Shown here: one piece after another, positions 10,061-20,689 of the stretch
Position numbering within the stretch: position 1 is the first letter of the stretch
How the letters are laid out: each line of letters begins with the position of its first letter
From: Ascarosepion bandense
Lineage: Eukaryota > Mollusca > Cephalopoda > Sepiida > Sepiidae
Assembly: GCA_037127315.1 (NCBI GenBank)
Contig: JBBBDQ010000192.1
Location: 1,349,501-1,413,500, forward strand
DNA: 64,000 nt
Direction of reading: 5' to 3'
Notes under the pieces: model-generated
Seen by the model: only the letters and a program-made list of their open reading frames with translations
Databases searched by the model: none
What the model was told of the DNA's origin: nothing
Translations under genes and position numbers: made by a program

Positions 10061-13000
10061 CTGATGCATAAAAGTTTTTGTGTGTCTAGCCAAACATGAT
10101 TTTCAAGTGTTTTGGCTTGTCTACAATTGTTTAGTAATTTTCAGCATCCAGTATAACAAATTTAGCAATTTTGTGGGGGCTTACCAAAACTCTTCAGCAA
10201 CTACTTGGCAGCTCATATGCACCTACAACTATACTTAATCTCAACAAGTCATTTTCAATCATGTGATCATTTACAGGTGATCTTCCTTACATTTAAAGTC
10301 TCCCAATTTCAACACCCACACACTTCTGAGGATTCTCCTATTTCCTCCACACACACATTTACCATGTCTCATGATTGTAATGCTGGTGATGTTAGCTTTG
10401 ATAATTTTCACTCAAACCTGTCAACCATTAGTCAAAATACATAATTTTAAATCATGGCTATTTTTCCAAATTATTGAGACTTCACAGCTGTGAGTGAATG
10501 CACTTTTCTAACTGTGGAAATAGATATTTTCATTTTAATGCTTTGCTTTAGAATAGTTTTATCTTCCAAAGTATGCAATACTCTCAAGCCTACAATTTGT
10601 TACAGGAGGAATAATAAATAGGGTATTTTTTTAAAGGATTCTATGGTCATTTAGTCCCATTAATTTTTTCTATCTTTCTAAATATTCTAATATTTAACTT
10701 TTTCAACAGACATTTTCTCTGGCCCATATTATGGAGTAAATTATAAGAAATATTGCCAACATCCTGATCCAAGTTCCAACCTGTATTACATCCACTATTC
10801 AGAACAATTTTTTTTTTCTCTTTTTTTTTTTCTTTGGGAGATACTTTCTACTCAAGAAACAAATATCTATCAAGCCATATTAGTTATGCTCATACAATCC
10901 ATTTGTAAAATCCAAGCAAAATTTTCTATTTTCCCCAAGTCCAAAACTTCCTATATTGCAAAATCACTTTCTTTCCTAATTGCAACAATTTGATATGGGA
11001 TTTTTATATGAACCATCATATTCTTTGGACAACCCATAATGAAAGATATATGCAGCAAAATAATTTTGTATGAATGACTGGTATAGACAGCAGATGATAA
11101 CAGTTGACAAAATAAGAAAAAAAAAATGAAATTGGTAAGCCATATTCAAATTTCAGTTTGTGCTCATTTTAGTTATACCCTTCAAAAAGGCACAGATCCG
11201 TTTTTTCTTAAGCTGTAAGGTAGAGTGAGCTCACTAGCTTTGGTTGGCAGCCAGTCTAAAAGAATAAATCTGTATCCAAAACTATGGAAAAGGCAATGAG
11301 GAACCATATCACTGTCTTTCCCAAGAACAATTATGGCAATGCTTTTTACAGATATTTAAACAGGAAGGAGTGAAGAGCTATGATCAGCTACACTCTGACA
11401 TAACACAGTACTTAAGGAAGAGAAGTTTCTTGTAAAAAGTAATAAAATTTAAAAAAAAACAGGTAATTAACTTTGATTCTTTTATTATTTTGCATTTTAT
11501 TGAGAAAATAGAAAAAATTATGCAAACTATATTTTATTATTTTTGAAACAATGGAAAATTTATTTTACTGATTTTTAGAAATGTTTCATAGAAAACTTCA
11601 TACATAGAATAAATGAAATGACAAAATTGTTTTAAATATAAGATGCAAACACATGCAGTCATTAATGGTTTTTCAACTAAGGAATTCAAACTTTTACAGC
11701 TGTAAGGATCTTTTCAGTAGTGGGCAGTTAAATGTCTTGAGGTACCATTTCACTCAAGTGATCAATGAGAACAATGTAAATAAATGCTAAACTATCAAAA
11801 GAACAACAATAAAACTTGTTTGTTTTCAAGCAATTTTTAGTTTCCATGTTTTTTTATAATAATGATTATTGAAAAACATGGTTTTAAAAGTTACCACAAA
11901 CCTTCAGATATTGCACATTTACACAATGTTGTTGTTGGATTATTAAGTCATCTCTTTTATTTAGTTAGAAAAGAGGAGTATATGAAGGATTATCCATGAT
12001 ATTGTGCTCAGCTCATGAATAAAGATCTCTCATTCCTTTACACATGCTTAGTTGTTTGTAAGTATTTCATCTGACATCAGAACCCAATGCTTAACAAAAC
12101 ATGGTGTCATAGTAAAGTGAACCCCTTATATAATTAATGCGTAAAACCTTTAAGGAACACATCAGTAACAAACAGAAAAAATTGCAAATTGTGGAACTTA
12201 CAGGGTTACTGACACTGACTATGAATTGGGAAAGCAATAATCTGCCATGAAGCTGGTGAAAATTCCAGCCAACTATAGAACTCATGTCCCGAGGAGCCCT
12301 AAGAGACAAGGAGTAAAAAATTCAAGTGGCATACCTCCTTCTTTGGAAAGATGAAAAGAGAAGAGTAATTTAAGACATGTGGTCTAATATGACACTGGAT
12401 AAAAGAGAGAGACTCAGTCCTCTCTTCAAAGATCTAATTCTAAGAAAAAAAATTCTGACCTATTAGAAAATATCAACCTGTTTTTGAGCCACTTCAAAAC
12501 TATATAAATTGCTGTAGTCATTTGCTTGCCTGGCCAGATATATTTCTCAACCACCCTTGTCCTTTGTTGACCTCACCCACGACCAAAAGTACCTGTCAAT
12601 TACTTTTGCTGTTCAAAGTAAGAAAAAAAACTATTTTGGTTAAAAGTTAAAAGAAATAAAAATTAGGCATTTCAGTTAAAATATATTTTAATAATGAACC
12701 AATTGGCATAAAAGAACAGTATTTTGTATGATAACTAATCCTAAAAAAAACTTTTACATATGTGGTAAATGATAATAAAATCACTATACATAACCCAGCA
12801 ATAAGAGCTGGCCTGAACATTATTGTAGTGGTTGTTTCTATTTTTGAGAAGAAATAAAGGCACTAGTAATTTTCCATGATTTTGTAGACTAAAAAGAAAA
12901 AAATAATCAACAGTTTATCTAACAAGATAGCAACAATACACATGGTCAAAAATATAAATTCTTACGTGAAAAGTAAGATTTACTCAAAATTTGCATTTTT

Positions 13001-13187
13001 TTTCATATAATGTTACAGCTGGAGATATTTTTTTCAAAATTACTTCCTCTTTATTTCAATGTCATTGACTACAACTTTTGTAATATCATCTTTTTTTTTC
13101 ATTTGTCATGCATCAAATTCTTGAACCAACTTTGGATTTTTTTATAAACATTATTTTCAAGCAGAATGGAATCTTGATTCTTTACTT
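10061..13187. other. AT-rich host DNA, no confident gene
   Basis: Mostly non-repetitive AT-rich sequence downstream (on the minus strand) of the last NOL8-like exon seen, so presumably intron or gene flank. I searched by eye for the conserved C-terminal parts of NOL8 on the minus strand and saw none. A possible degenerate SINE tail lies at 11215-11400. Confidence 0.5.
11215..11400 (+). repeat. possible degenerate SINE tail
   Basis: The order TTGGTTGGCAGCCAGTCTA, then a GGCAATG-containing stretch, resembles the body of the tRNA-derived SINE at 61365-61672 (TTGGTCAGCAACCAGTCTA, then GCAATGGTAAC). It is too diverged to define ends. Confidence 0.3.
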
Positions 13188-13307
13188 TTAATTGGAAGCT
13201 TCAGATCTTTTTGACGCCATCTTATCAAGTTTTGCTTTTTTTGGACTTGTTTCTTCTTTGAATTGTCTGATATTGTGACAGTATTTGGAAGGATCCACCA
13301 TAATGAT
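13188..13307 (-). CDS. NOL8: NOL8-like gene, sixth coding exon (3' end uncertain)
   Basis: On the minus strand from 13307 this reads I-I-M-V-D-P-S-K-Y-C-H-N-I followed by a lysine-rich tail. The D-P-S-K-Y-C-H-N motif is the conserved NOL8 segment that follows the V-P-G-T and W-V-V-S-K-F-G-R motifs in vertebrate NOL8. NOL8 is a nucleolar RNA-binding protein linked to ribosome biogenesis. The exon is preceded by a U12-type branch site. There is no AG in the expected position before it; phase and homology place the start at 13307. The open frame ends at TAA (13190-13188). Vertebrate NOL8 goes on for hundreds of residues, so either a donor before the stop was missed, the gene is truncated, or there is an alternative end. 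Confidence 0.7.
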   Translation of the reverse strand: MIMVDPSKYCHNIRQFKEETSPKKAKLDKMASKRSEASN

Positions 13308-13789
13308 ATAATCAAGAGTTAAGAAAGAAATCAGAAACAATATGGTTTTATACAAAACAAACAGAAAATCAAACACTAATTTCACATCTCACATCACAAA
13401 ACAGAAGTGAATGTTTCACATAGAATTTTAAAAAAAGAAAAAATACATACATTTCAACCTATGTTTGTTAATATAGATTATTTCTGTGAATGATAAAAAT
13501 GAGTCTGGAGTTCATTCAGAATTACATAAAAATAATAATTTATATTTAAAATATAAATTATTGAAAATGACTAGTACTAACAATTACTTCTGAAAAGATA
13601 AAATTTCTTATTAATTTTGTCTTATTCAAAAATCAAGATTTTCTTATTTATTTTTTAATAAATTGTTTTGTTCTTCCAAACAGAATTGAGAGTTATTTAT
13701 TAATAAGTAGAGATTCAGAAAATGTTAGATACTCATAAAAAAAGTATCTTATTAAATTTTAATAATCAAACTGACATTTAAAGATTGTA

Positions 13790-14095
13790 GATTGTTTGAA
13801 TGATGATTCCTTCCTCAAAACCTTCCATAACAACTTAACTGTGCTCTGTCTATGCTATATCTTACCATCAAACCCCTCAATCTCTTATCTAGTATTTTCC
13901 TATTGCATATGCCACCAACCAAGCAACCTTTTATTTTATTATTGTTTCTTCTTGCTATGTCTTCTGCTCACTTCTATATTTGTTGTTTAATCACTTCTGT
14001 ATATTTCATTTTTGCCTTTTCCCTGATTCATGCTGATCTTTTTTTGTCTGTTGTTCATTCTGAGTGTTTTCAAGCAATTTTTATGGCATAATCTA
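13790..14095. other. T-rich spacer
   Basis: Low-complexity T-rich sequence inside the inferred U12-type intron. Open frames here (for example one starting at 13796) are rich in C, F, L, S and Y without any recognisable domain and are not called as genes. Confidence 0.5.
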
Positions 14096-14151
14096 GGGGC
14101 AAACGTATGCACCTGATGACTATGCAATTATCAGGTGCATATGTTTGCCCC
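14096..14151. repeat. 56-bp near-perfect palindrome built from half-hammerhead arms
   Basis: GGGGCAAACGTATGCACC followed by TGATGA (14096-14119) is the inverted complement, with two or three mismatches, of 14128-14151, around an 8-base centre. The inner part of each arm is ATGCACCTGAT(G/A)A, the same helix I strand plus catalytic box found in the PLE ribozyme at 4801-4814. It looks like a head-to-head fusion of PLE ends or a foldback relic. Confidence 0.75.
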
Positions 14152-14530
14152 TTTCTTTCCCTCTTTCTTCCTTACTTTCCCCCTTTCTTTCTTTCCCTGC
14201 AAATATTACTTTTAAAAATTATGAATTAAGCCCCTTTAATTTTACCTTCCTGCATTAATTTTTAATTTCAATTCTAAATTTTACTCTTTAATTTTTATGT
14301 CTATTTTATTTTTATTTAAATTTTATAATTTTAATTTTCTATCTACATGTAATATTAGTATATTTTAATTTTTAGTTTTTATGCTTTATGCCCCTTTACT
14401 TTCTTCTCCATGCATTTTGATATTTTTTATTTTTCTTTATTTTAATTTTAAATTTTAATTTTTATCTACATGTAATCTTAGAATATTTAAATTTTTAATC
14501 TTGTTATTAAAAAAGCAGTAACTTAACTTT
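14152..14530. repeat. T-rich, TTTTAATTTT-type low-complexity block
   Basis: Repeated motifs such as TGCCCCTTTACTTTC and TTTTAATTTTTATCTACATG occur twice or more, so it is an internally duplicated low-complexity stretch. No gene is seen. Confidence 0.6.
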
Positions 14531-14653
14531 ATAAGATTTAATTCCCATGAACATCAAGTGAACTTAAATTCAAATCTATTAAACTGTCAGTTTAAAATAT
14601 ACACCTGATAATTGCATAACACATGAAACTCCAAGTTGTGCCATAGATGTAGG

Positions 14654-14693
<40 letters not shown>
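14530..14693 (+). mobile_element. PLE terminal fragment with a decayed hammerhead
   Basis: A second copy of the 4720-4882 sequence, ending in (TA)n at 14660-14693. The hammerhead at 14598-14646 has CTGATAA in place of CTGATGA and GTT in place of GTC at the cleavage site, so catalysis is not expected. Confidence 0.65.
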
Positions 14694-14699
<6 letters not shown>

Positions 14700-15682
14700 T
14701 AATCCACACAAAAACTTTACAACCTGTAGTGAGAAAACGAATACAGGTGTAGCTTACCTGAAGCTTTTTTCCATTTAGAATGCAGTGTATCCAACTGGAC
14801 TTATTTAAATATGGAATACATATAAAGGGAGATAATCGAAACCACATTCTTCCCCACTAGTTATTTGTAGGGGGCAGAGTCATTCTACCAACCCTGTCTC
14901 CTGCAGGTCCTTTGAGATTACTGTGGTGGTTTGCAGATGACAGCCACCTTTGACATTGATTCATCAGAGCTTGTTGTCCTGAATTAGTCTTGCCTGCCCA
15001 GCTTAGAAGTTTAAATACTTCATGTTTACATATTTTTCAATTTGTAAGTTACTCAGTAATAACAGTGTCCATTTCAGATTTTTAGGTGATAATTCTTCAT
15101 CAGAACTAAAGTCATGTTGGTCCATTTGTTCTGGTAGAGATACTGTATTTGATTTCTCTGGGGTGGGGTTTACTCCTACAGAGGCAAAAATCCTTCAACA
15201 ACACTATATCTTATCTCTTTTCTAAGTACTGGACAAATACATGATGCAGGTTTGGTTGTATTAATTTGACTTTGTTTACTAGTGGTTCATTGCTAATGTC
15301 AAATATGGTGTCTCAGAAGGACTGCACAAAGCTGTGATGGTCATGATGAAGTTCTATGTTGGAATGGTTGAAGCCTTTCATGTGGTGTTGTAGCAGATAA
15401 GAAATTAGTTAAATCAACTCTCTTCACTTTTACAAAAATTCACAACAACGTGTGAAATCCTGGTTTTCCCAAATAGAAAAAGGATTGACCATGTGCTTAA
15501 CGAAGAAAGTTGTAACCAGATTTCGCAAGTAGGTGTTAAAATGATTTTTGACCAATGGGAGCGACTTGTAAGACTTGAAAGGACTTAGTGATCCAATGCA
15601 AAATTCAAAAGGACATATAAATGACTTCACAGCATCAAAGACTGAGAGATGGAAGTAGCGAAAGAGAGGCACAGATCTAAAA
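14700..15682 (-). mobile_element. Gypsy remnant, integrase C-terminus and element 3' end
   Basis: Minus-strand remnant. From 15680 downward one reads a degenerate segment in the style of the tail after Gypsy integrase (P-L-V-K-N-H-F near 15550), and later a pol end with R-V-G-R-like residues near 14890. This is followed by GGGGAAGAATGTGG, which fits a polypurine tract with the TG of a 3' LTR (about 14850 downward). Stops and frame changes are frequent. It appears to be the continuation of the integrase at 16080-16480, separated by a solo LTR. Confidence 0.5.
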
Positions 15683-16063
15683 TGTAACTTCTAACTTCAA
15701 GCGACCCGGACATTGTCCTCTTTCTCCTTATCTCTTTCAACAATTACTACTACTACAAACATTTTGTGTGAACTCTACCCTTAACCTGTTAATAATGTTT
15801 CTAATTGCACAATAACTCCTACAATTTATGTTAGTCTTTCCCTTTAATAAATTTCTATTTTAAAATGCAAAATGTATATTTTATTCTTCTTATGCTATTC
15901 CACAAAATTCCACATATTCCAACCTGCCGACAACCAACCTTCTGATGATGAAAATTCTTCTGATGATTATAACTCTGCATAAAAGCTGTAGGGAGTTTGG
16001 TTAAGTCTTACATAAGGCCGAATCAAAGAAACATTAACCAGCTCCCTACGCTACAGTGTTACA
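15683..16063 (-). mobile_element. solo LTR (381 bp) inserted in a Gypsy remnant
   Basis: The segment begins TGTAAC and ends GTTACA, the inverted ends of an LTR. On the minus strand it contains an AATAAA near 15885. A related LTR lies in the opposite orientation at 55516-55889; shared words include AACTCCCTACAGC, TAGAAATTTATTAAA and GGACAATGTCCGGGTC. Integrase-like coding lies on both sides, so it sits within an older Gypsy. No clear target duplication is visible (TAAAA against TTCAT), so the boundaries or the event may be more complex. Confidence 0.75.
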
Positions 16064-16480
16064 TTCATTGCAATGCACAACAGATTTTGAATAATGTTCA
16101 GAGATTTTAGGAGGAGGCTTTCCCAGTCAGTGATCAGGCACTTTTAATTGTAGGAGCCAACTGAAAGGTTTTCCAAATAATTCAATTGTATTTTTTTTCA
16201 CTGACCATTGCCATGGGGGTTATACAGCATAGCCTGCCTTACAGCCACACCTTGTCTGTGGAGTTATTACCTATGTAATAAATGATGTTCCTTGGTCTGG
16301 ATGGATATATGCTGGGGCTCCAAAAAGGGCAAACAAGGAGTGAAGATATTTTATTACAGAGTTTGCAGATGTATCTGAGCAAGGATATGTGATGGAAATT
16401 GTATACAGTCACTGATTATAGTAAGCAGGTATCAGTTTCTGGTTTTTGATTCTAGGGGATCTTTGAAAGCCATATTTAGC
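16064..16480 (-). pseudogene. Gypsy integrase core remnant
   Basis: On the minus strand this encodes G-A-P-A-Y-I-H-P-D-Q-G-T-S-F (second catalytic aspartate region, near 16320-16280) and N-P-H-G-N-G-Q (near 16220-16200). Both are typical of Gypsy integrases of the K02A2.6-like type in animals. The catalytic glutamate after G-N-G-Q is replaced by a stop. Reading continues as T-D-W-E-S-L-L-L-K-S-L-N-I, matching the usual W-E-x-x-L-x-x-x-L segment. Confidence 0.7.
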
Positions 16481-17400
16481 CTTTTGAAGAATTATAAGGA
16501 CTGCCTATAAAATCATGGCTTGTGTTCAGAGCAGATTCAGCAGGATGTTATCTTCATCTTCTCAACAGAATAAGGCAAATTTCAGTTTCATATTATGTGT
16601 GTCATTTTAGTTATGCCTGGGTGACATTGTGTAGGGTTCAGAAATCATTAGAACTTTTCATAGTGCCACTAACACTCGATAATGTGTCCCCTGCAGCATT
16701 TTCTTTGCCAGGACAGTGTATAACATCAGAGAAACAGGAGGGGTCATTGTGATATTTTTCTTTTTTTTAATTTTACTTCTTGACTTAGAGTTAAACATAA
16801 ATACAACTGATTTTTGGTCAGTTATGAGTGTGAATTGATGCCTCTATAGAGGTAATGCCTCTATTCATTGAATGCTTTTTATGAGTGATGTAGGCTTGCT
16901 TCTTTTTTGACAGTTGTGTTGCTGTTCAGACCTGGACAGTGTCCTTAAAGCTTGAAGAAAAAAAAATGGGGCAACCATTTTGCTTTAGTGAGGCAGCAAT
17001 GGCACCATCAAATATGTCTGTTTCCATGAATAGTTGGGTTGAATGGTCTATAACATTTATCGCAGCATTTGCTATGCAGTTTTTTTATTTTTTGGAATAC
17101 CATAATAGTAGTGAGAGATAAGAGGAAACTATTAGTTTGTACCAGTGAATGTATCTTCAATGAAAAAGAAGAAATCCACTGCAAGTAATGTGCAAACATG
17201 CCCATAGCTCACTGAAGTGCTTGTATGTTATAAGGAACTGGCAGCTTCAGGAGAGAGTCTAATCACTCAGTGTCTGACTTCATATTCCTTTCACTTACAG
17301 CATACCCTAATAGAATGAGGGTTCTCACCCCAAAGAAACATTTGTCATATATAAGATTGTATTTGTTAACAGCTGCACATAAATATATTTCACTACTTCA
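16481..17400. other. possible further Gypsy debris, otherwise nothing seen
   Basis: The composition resembles the flanking Gypsy remnant, but I cannot read a domain in it. Small frames on either strand show no recognisable motif. Confidence 0.35.
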
Positions 17401-17857
17401 TATACAGATTTGAGAAAAGTTAGTACAACGTCCAAAAAAGAATTTTCAAGTCACATATTGTTCCATATTTATTCACAACAATCTAAAAAATAATAACATT
17501 GAAAAAGAAACAATTTAAATTTAGAAATAGAGATAAATTTAAATTGTTTCTTATTCTTTAAATTATTTCTTATTCTTTAATTATCTTATTATTATCATTG
17601 TCAATTTTTCAAGAAATAATCATAATTAATATTGATTTCATTATTTTTCATAAATCTAGAAGCTTTTTTAAATTGAATATTTAATATTATTTTGAATGAA
17701 TAAACATTACATTTTTCAACTTCTATTTAAAAATAGAAATTCCACTTCATATACATATGAAAAATTAGTCTCTTACTATGTAAACTGCATTATGAATAAA
17801 TAATTTTATGTGAAAATTAAAGAAAAATATATAATTCAAAAACAACTAAAAGGATAT

Positions 17858-17926
17858 TTTCTTTTTGTCCTTGCGACGTATGTAAACAATTGGGAGAGCT
17901 CGTCCATATTTTGATATAACCCATTT
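17858..17926 (-). CDS. NOL8: NOL8-like gene, fifth coding exon (69 bp)
   Basis: A 23-codon exon in phase 0 on both sides: K-W-V-I-S-K-Y-G-R-A-L-P-I-V then a basic run. It matches the conserved W-V-V-S-K-F-G-R-V-L-P segment of vertebrate NOL8. The acceptor is a normal TTTTGTAG directly before it. The donor is ATATCCTTTT, a U12-type site, while no usable GT occurs before the in-frame TAG nearby. The previous exon ends P-G-L-K, and together they continue the V-P-G-T-x-x-P-G motif of the family. Confidence 0.85.
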
Positions 17927-18419
17927 CTACAAAAGAAATAGCAATGTAATTTCAATTATCACATATTTATATTAATACAAGTTTTGGGACTGAATGATAA
18001 AAATATTCAAATATTAAATCAAATATAAATCAGACAATGACAACATTGTTCATTATTAGGGAAAAAACAATACAAACTTCATTTAAATATCCTCTTTTAT
18101 CATTAATTTTAATTAGCTAAATTTTATTAAATGCATAATTATCAAAAGTGAATAGAAAAAACAGTGTAAAGAACATATAATTAAAACATTGTTTCATTAA
18201 ATTTTATCTTAATATTTTATTTAGTTCAGTGTGTAACTGTGAAAGCCAATAAGAGACCAGTCCATTTCTAATGAAATATCTCTGAAAATTTTATGAAAAA
18301 AAAATCATCAATTCCAAGATATAATGAGACAGGCAAAATAAAAAATGCTACCTGTACAAAAGTGAAGTTGAAAAAATAATTTTCTGTGAAAATTAAAGAA
18401 AAATATAGTAGATGTTTTT

Positions 18420-18624
18420 GTGTTACCGTCCTTATAACCTCTCTGAAGATGGCTCATGTGAGTCGAAAGCTTAGAACCAACTTAATGAAAGATTATCCAA
18501 ATTATTCAACTGAAATTAAAGCCAAAATACAATGTTTAGAACGGCTCATGATTAAACATAATAGACATTCATTGTCTCTTATATTCAACAGTATATGTTT
18601 AGAAAATTATTTGCTGCCTCGATA

Positions 18625-18672
<48 letters not shown>
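18420..18672 (+). mobile_element. PLE 5' piece with N-terminal coding and hammerhead-like core
   Basis: Contains CTGAAGA (18443-18449), a 5-bp stem GGCTC/GAGTC around ATGT (18451-18464) and GAAA (18465-18468), the layout of a hammerhead core. A frame reads on through helical, basic sequence to S-L-I-F-N-S-I-C-L-E-N-Y-L-L-P-R-Y-T at about 18575-18630, comparable to the N-terminal PLE pieces at 5140-6050. It ends in (TA)n at 18629-18671. Confidence 0.6.
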
Positions 18673-18675
<3 letters not shown>

Positions 18676-18790
18676 AATTTTGTTATTACAATGGTTTATA
18701 AAAGCATAAAAATTTTCGTGTTTCAGAACAAAACTGTTCCTCTTCAGATGATATGTTAAAATAAATGGTGAAAACGATTTGTTTTGAAAA
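18673..18790 (-). mobile_element. PLE terminal piece, minus strand, with hammerhead-like core
   Basis: On the minus strand: CTGAAGA (18747-18741), GGAACA/TGTTCT stem around GTTT (18740-18725), then GAAA (18724-18721). The sequence resembles 48440-48510 in reverse orientation, including a TTGTAATTTTGTTATT tract next to (TA)n. Confidence 0.55.
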
Positions 18791-19418
18791 TATAAGATGA
18801 ATTACTGGTTATTTAGAAAATTAGTGGGTAGTAGTTGGAGGAAATGCAATAGGCGTGTCCAAATAGTTCAATCAGCATTTAGAATTATGTAACCATGGAG
18901 ATTTAAACATTTGGGTTAGAAAGTGGGCAGGATGGCATAGATCTAGACATGTCACTTTTTAATTTTGTCTGGGTAAGATACACAGTTGGGCCTTAGATTT
19001 ATTAAAGGGTAGACAGTAATTTTAATCAGGAGGTTGGATTTTAGGTTGTTTTATTGAACAATAGTTTTTTTTTTACTACTAAGAATTCGAGAACGCTCAA
19101 CTTTGGTAAGTTTGCTTGCTTTAGGCATGGTAACACCTTTATGCAGTGATTGCTAATCTCTAACTGAACTAAAAACATTGGAATTACCATAGATCTAACA
19201 ATTTATACCTCTGGTCTTATAATTTTGATCATGTGTAAATCACCTCATTTTATAAAAATGTAAATTTCTAAATAAAATATTTGGAATGTAGCTTTTTGTT
19301 TCCATAACCTTTTAGATTGTAGTATTGGCAACCTTAAGTGGTAGGAGTTTAAAATCTATCTGTAAAAAAAAAAATTCTTTTTAAAGATTTTTAAGTGGTC
19401 TTAAATTTTTGATCAGGA

Positions 19419-19455
<37 letters not shown>

Positions 19456-19717
19456 AAAATTTTATATATAAATGACGAGAAGCTTCAGAGAAGACGTTTT
19501 TCGTGTTGCATTCAGTCGCATATTTAACTACTTCTGTATATATGTATATATATCTTTTTGTGTTTTATGGGAATTCCGAGCAGATTTATAGTATAGCAAA
19601 AATATTCTTACTCGTAATCTTTCCTTTTCTTTATTCACAATGTTTTTTTTTTGTATTTACTTGTTTTTTAAAACGGTTTCCATTAAAAGATTTTTTGAGG
19701 AGTAACTTATTTTATTA
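18791..19717. other. AT-rich sequence, (TA)n at 19420-19452, no gene seen
   Basis: No domain is recognisable on either strand. The (TA)n tract lies in the middle and the Merlin target duplication begins at 19718. Confidence 0.5.
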
Positions 19718-19725
19718 AAATTTTT

Positions 19726-20155
19726 GGTCCTTACGTATTATCGGGAGGACCTTTGATTTTTACTTTTTCTTTTTTTTCCCCGCTTATAACACCAAGGAAC
19801 TGGAAAAATCAGGCTTTCATCACCTCAACGTCAACCACAAGTACAACTTTGTGGATTCGAACACCGGGGCTCATACGCAGACAGTGGAACGCCTATGGGG
19901 ATCGACAAAGTGGCGAAACAAGAAGCACTGTGGCACTGCACGTCACCATTTGGAGTCGTATTTGGCCGAATTCATGTGGCGGAAGCATGTTGCCTGTACT
20001 GATGTCTTTGAGTCACTTTTGGAAGCAATTGCGACGTTCTGGCCTCCGGAATTACAAATGTAATTCCATTTTATTGTTTTAACCGTTTCAATAAATAATT
20101 TACTTTAATTTTTGAGTCGTTTTTTTAAAGGTCCTCCCGATAATACATAAGCACC
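19726..20155 (+). mobile_element. internally deleted Merlin-type DNA transposon (430 bp)
   Basis: Terminal inverted repeats of about 30 bp are clear: GGTCCTTACGTATTATCGGG at 19726 and, inverted at the right end, GGTGCTTATGTATTATCGGG. Both are followed by AGGACCTTT. The element is flanked by a perfect 8-bp duplication, AAATTTTT (19718-19725 and 20156-20163), matching the 8-9 bp duplications of Merlin elements. The interior codes only the last third of the transposase, so the copy has lost its 5' coding part and could move only with help. Confidence 0.9.
19797..20063 (+). pseudogene. Merlin/ISXO2-like transposase C-terminal fragment
   Basis: A continuous frame ends at 20063 and reads V-N-H-K-Y-N-F-V-D, then T-G-A-H-T-Q-T-V-E-R-L-W, then L-A-E-F-M-W-R, closing with F-W-P-P-E. 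The N-H-x-x-x-F-V and T-G-A-H-T-Q-x-x-E-x-x-W motifs mark the end of the DDE catalytic domain of the ISXO2-like (IS1595/Merlin) transposases, with the catalytic glutamate in Q-T-V-E. The first two catalytic aspartates are not present. The frame itself is undamaged, which suggests that the copy is fairly young. Confidence 0.85.
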
Positions 20156-20163
20156 AAATTTTT

Positions 20164-20650
20164 TTTTCATTTAACTATTTTTTAATGAGTAAATAAATAT
20201 TTTGATTAGTTTATTTTAAGCAACTTTAATTTGTTATTTCTCTTAGTTTTTAAAGAATTTCTTCTCTTGAGAACATTTTTTTATGGAAGTAACCTATTTT
20301 AACTAAAATTTATATGCTATAATGTTTTTTAAACAAGTATTTAACATGTAAATATTTTGATTAATTTATTTTTAAGTAATTTTTGTTAAATGTTATTTCC
20401 TTCAGTTTTTAAAAGGAATTTATTAGAGTATCAATCAATTTCCCAAATAATTCATATCGTATTTCAGAAGTTTTCTTTTTGTAAATAGTCTAAGTCGTTT
20501 TAATCACATTACTATATTTTGTTAAGCATAGTTAAGGAAAATAAGAATAAAAAGGAAAGTTATAAAAAAAAAAGAACAAATAAAAATAAAGAAGTTAAAA
20601 GGGGAGGAAGAGAAAGAAAAGTCATAAGACAAGCCAATATGATAAATCGT

Positions 20651-20655
<5 letters not shown>
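20164..20655. other. AT-rich spacer, no gene seen
   Basis: It contains two similar copies of an ATTAATTTATTTTAAG.AA-type stretch (about 20205 and 20365), so it may be an old local duplication. Confidence 0.4.
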
Positions 20656-20684
<29 letters not shown>

Positions 20685-20686
20685 CT
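20656..20686. repeat. (TA)n microsatellite
   Basis: An uninterrupted TA run directly before a tRNA-like SINE copy. Confidence 0.9.
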
Positions 20687-20689
20687 ATA

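Larger units (their letters stand above)
13308..17857 (-). other. candidate U12-type intron of the NOL8-like gene
   Basis: On the minus strand the intron begins ATATCCTTTT (17857 downward), a full match to the U12-type AT-AC donor consensus. Near the other end, TTTCTTAAC (ending 13318) matches the U12 branch consensus. The branch adenosine (13319) is 11 bases from the inferred splice site at 13308/13307, within the usual U12 spacing. No AC or AG lies at that site: the intron would end in AT. Phase 0 on both sides and the continuous NOL8-like reading (...K-K-K then I-I-M-V-D-P-S...) support the position. The intron hosts PLE and Gypsy fragments. Confidence 0.65.

Noticed and set aside
13308..13385. 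Extending the sixth NOL8-like exon upstream to an AG at about 13376.
   Set aside because: It would add a hydrophobic stretch unlike NOL8, break phase with the fifth exon and leave the U12 branch site inside the coding sequence.
18386..18709. A 107-codon host gene ending in Y-I-Y-I repeats.
   Set aside because: The end is translated (TA)n and the rest matches PLE N-terminal pieces.
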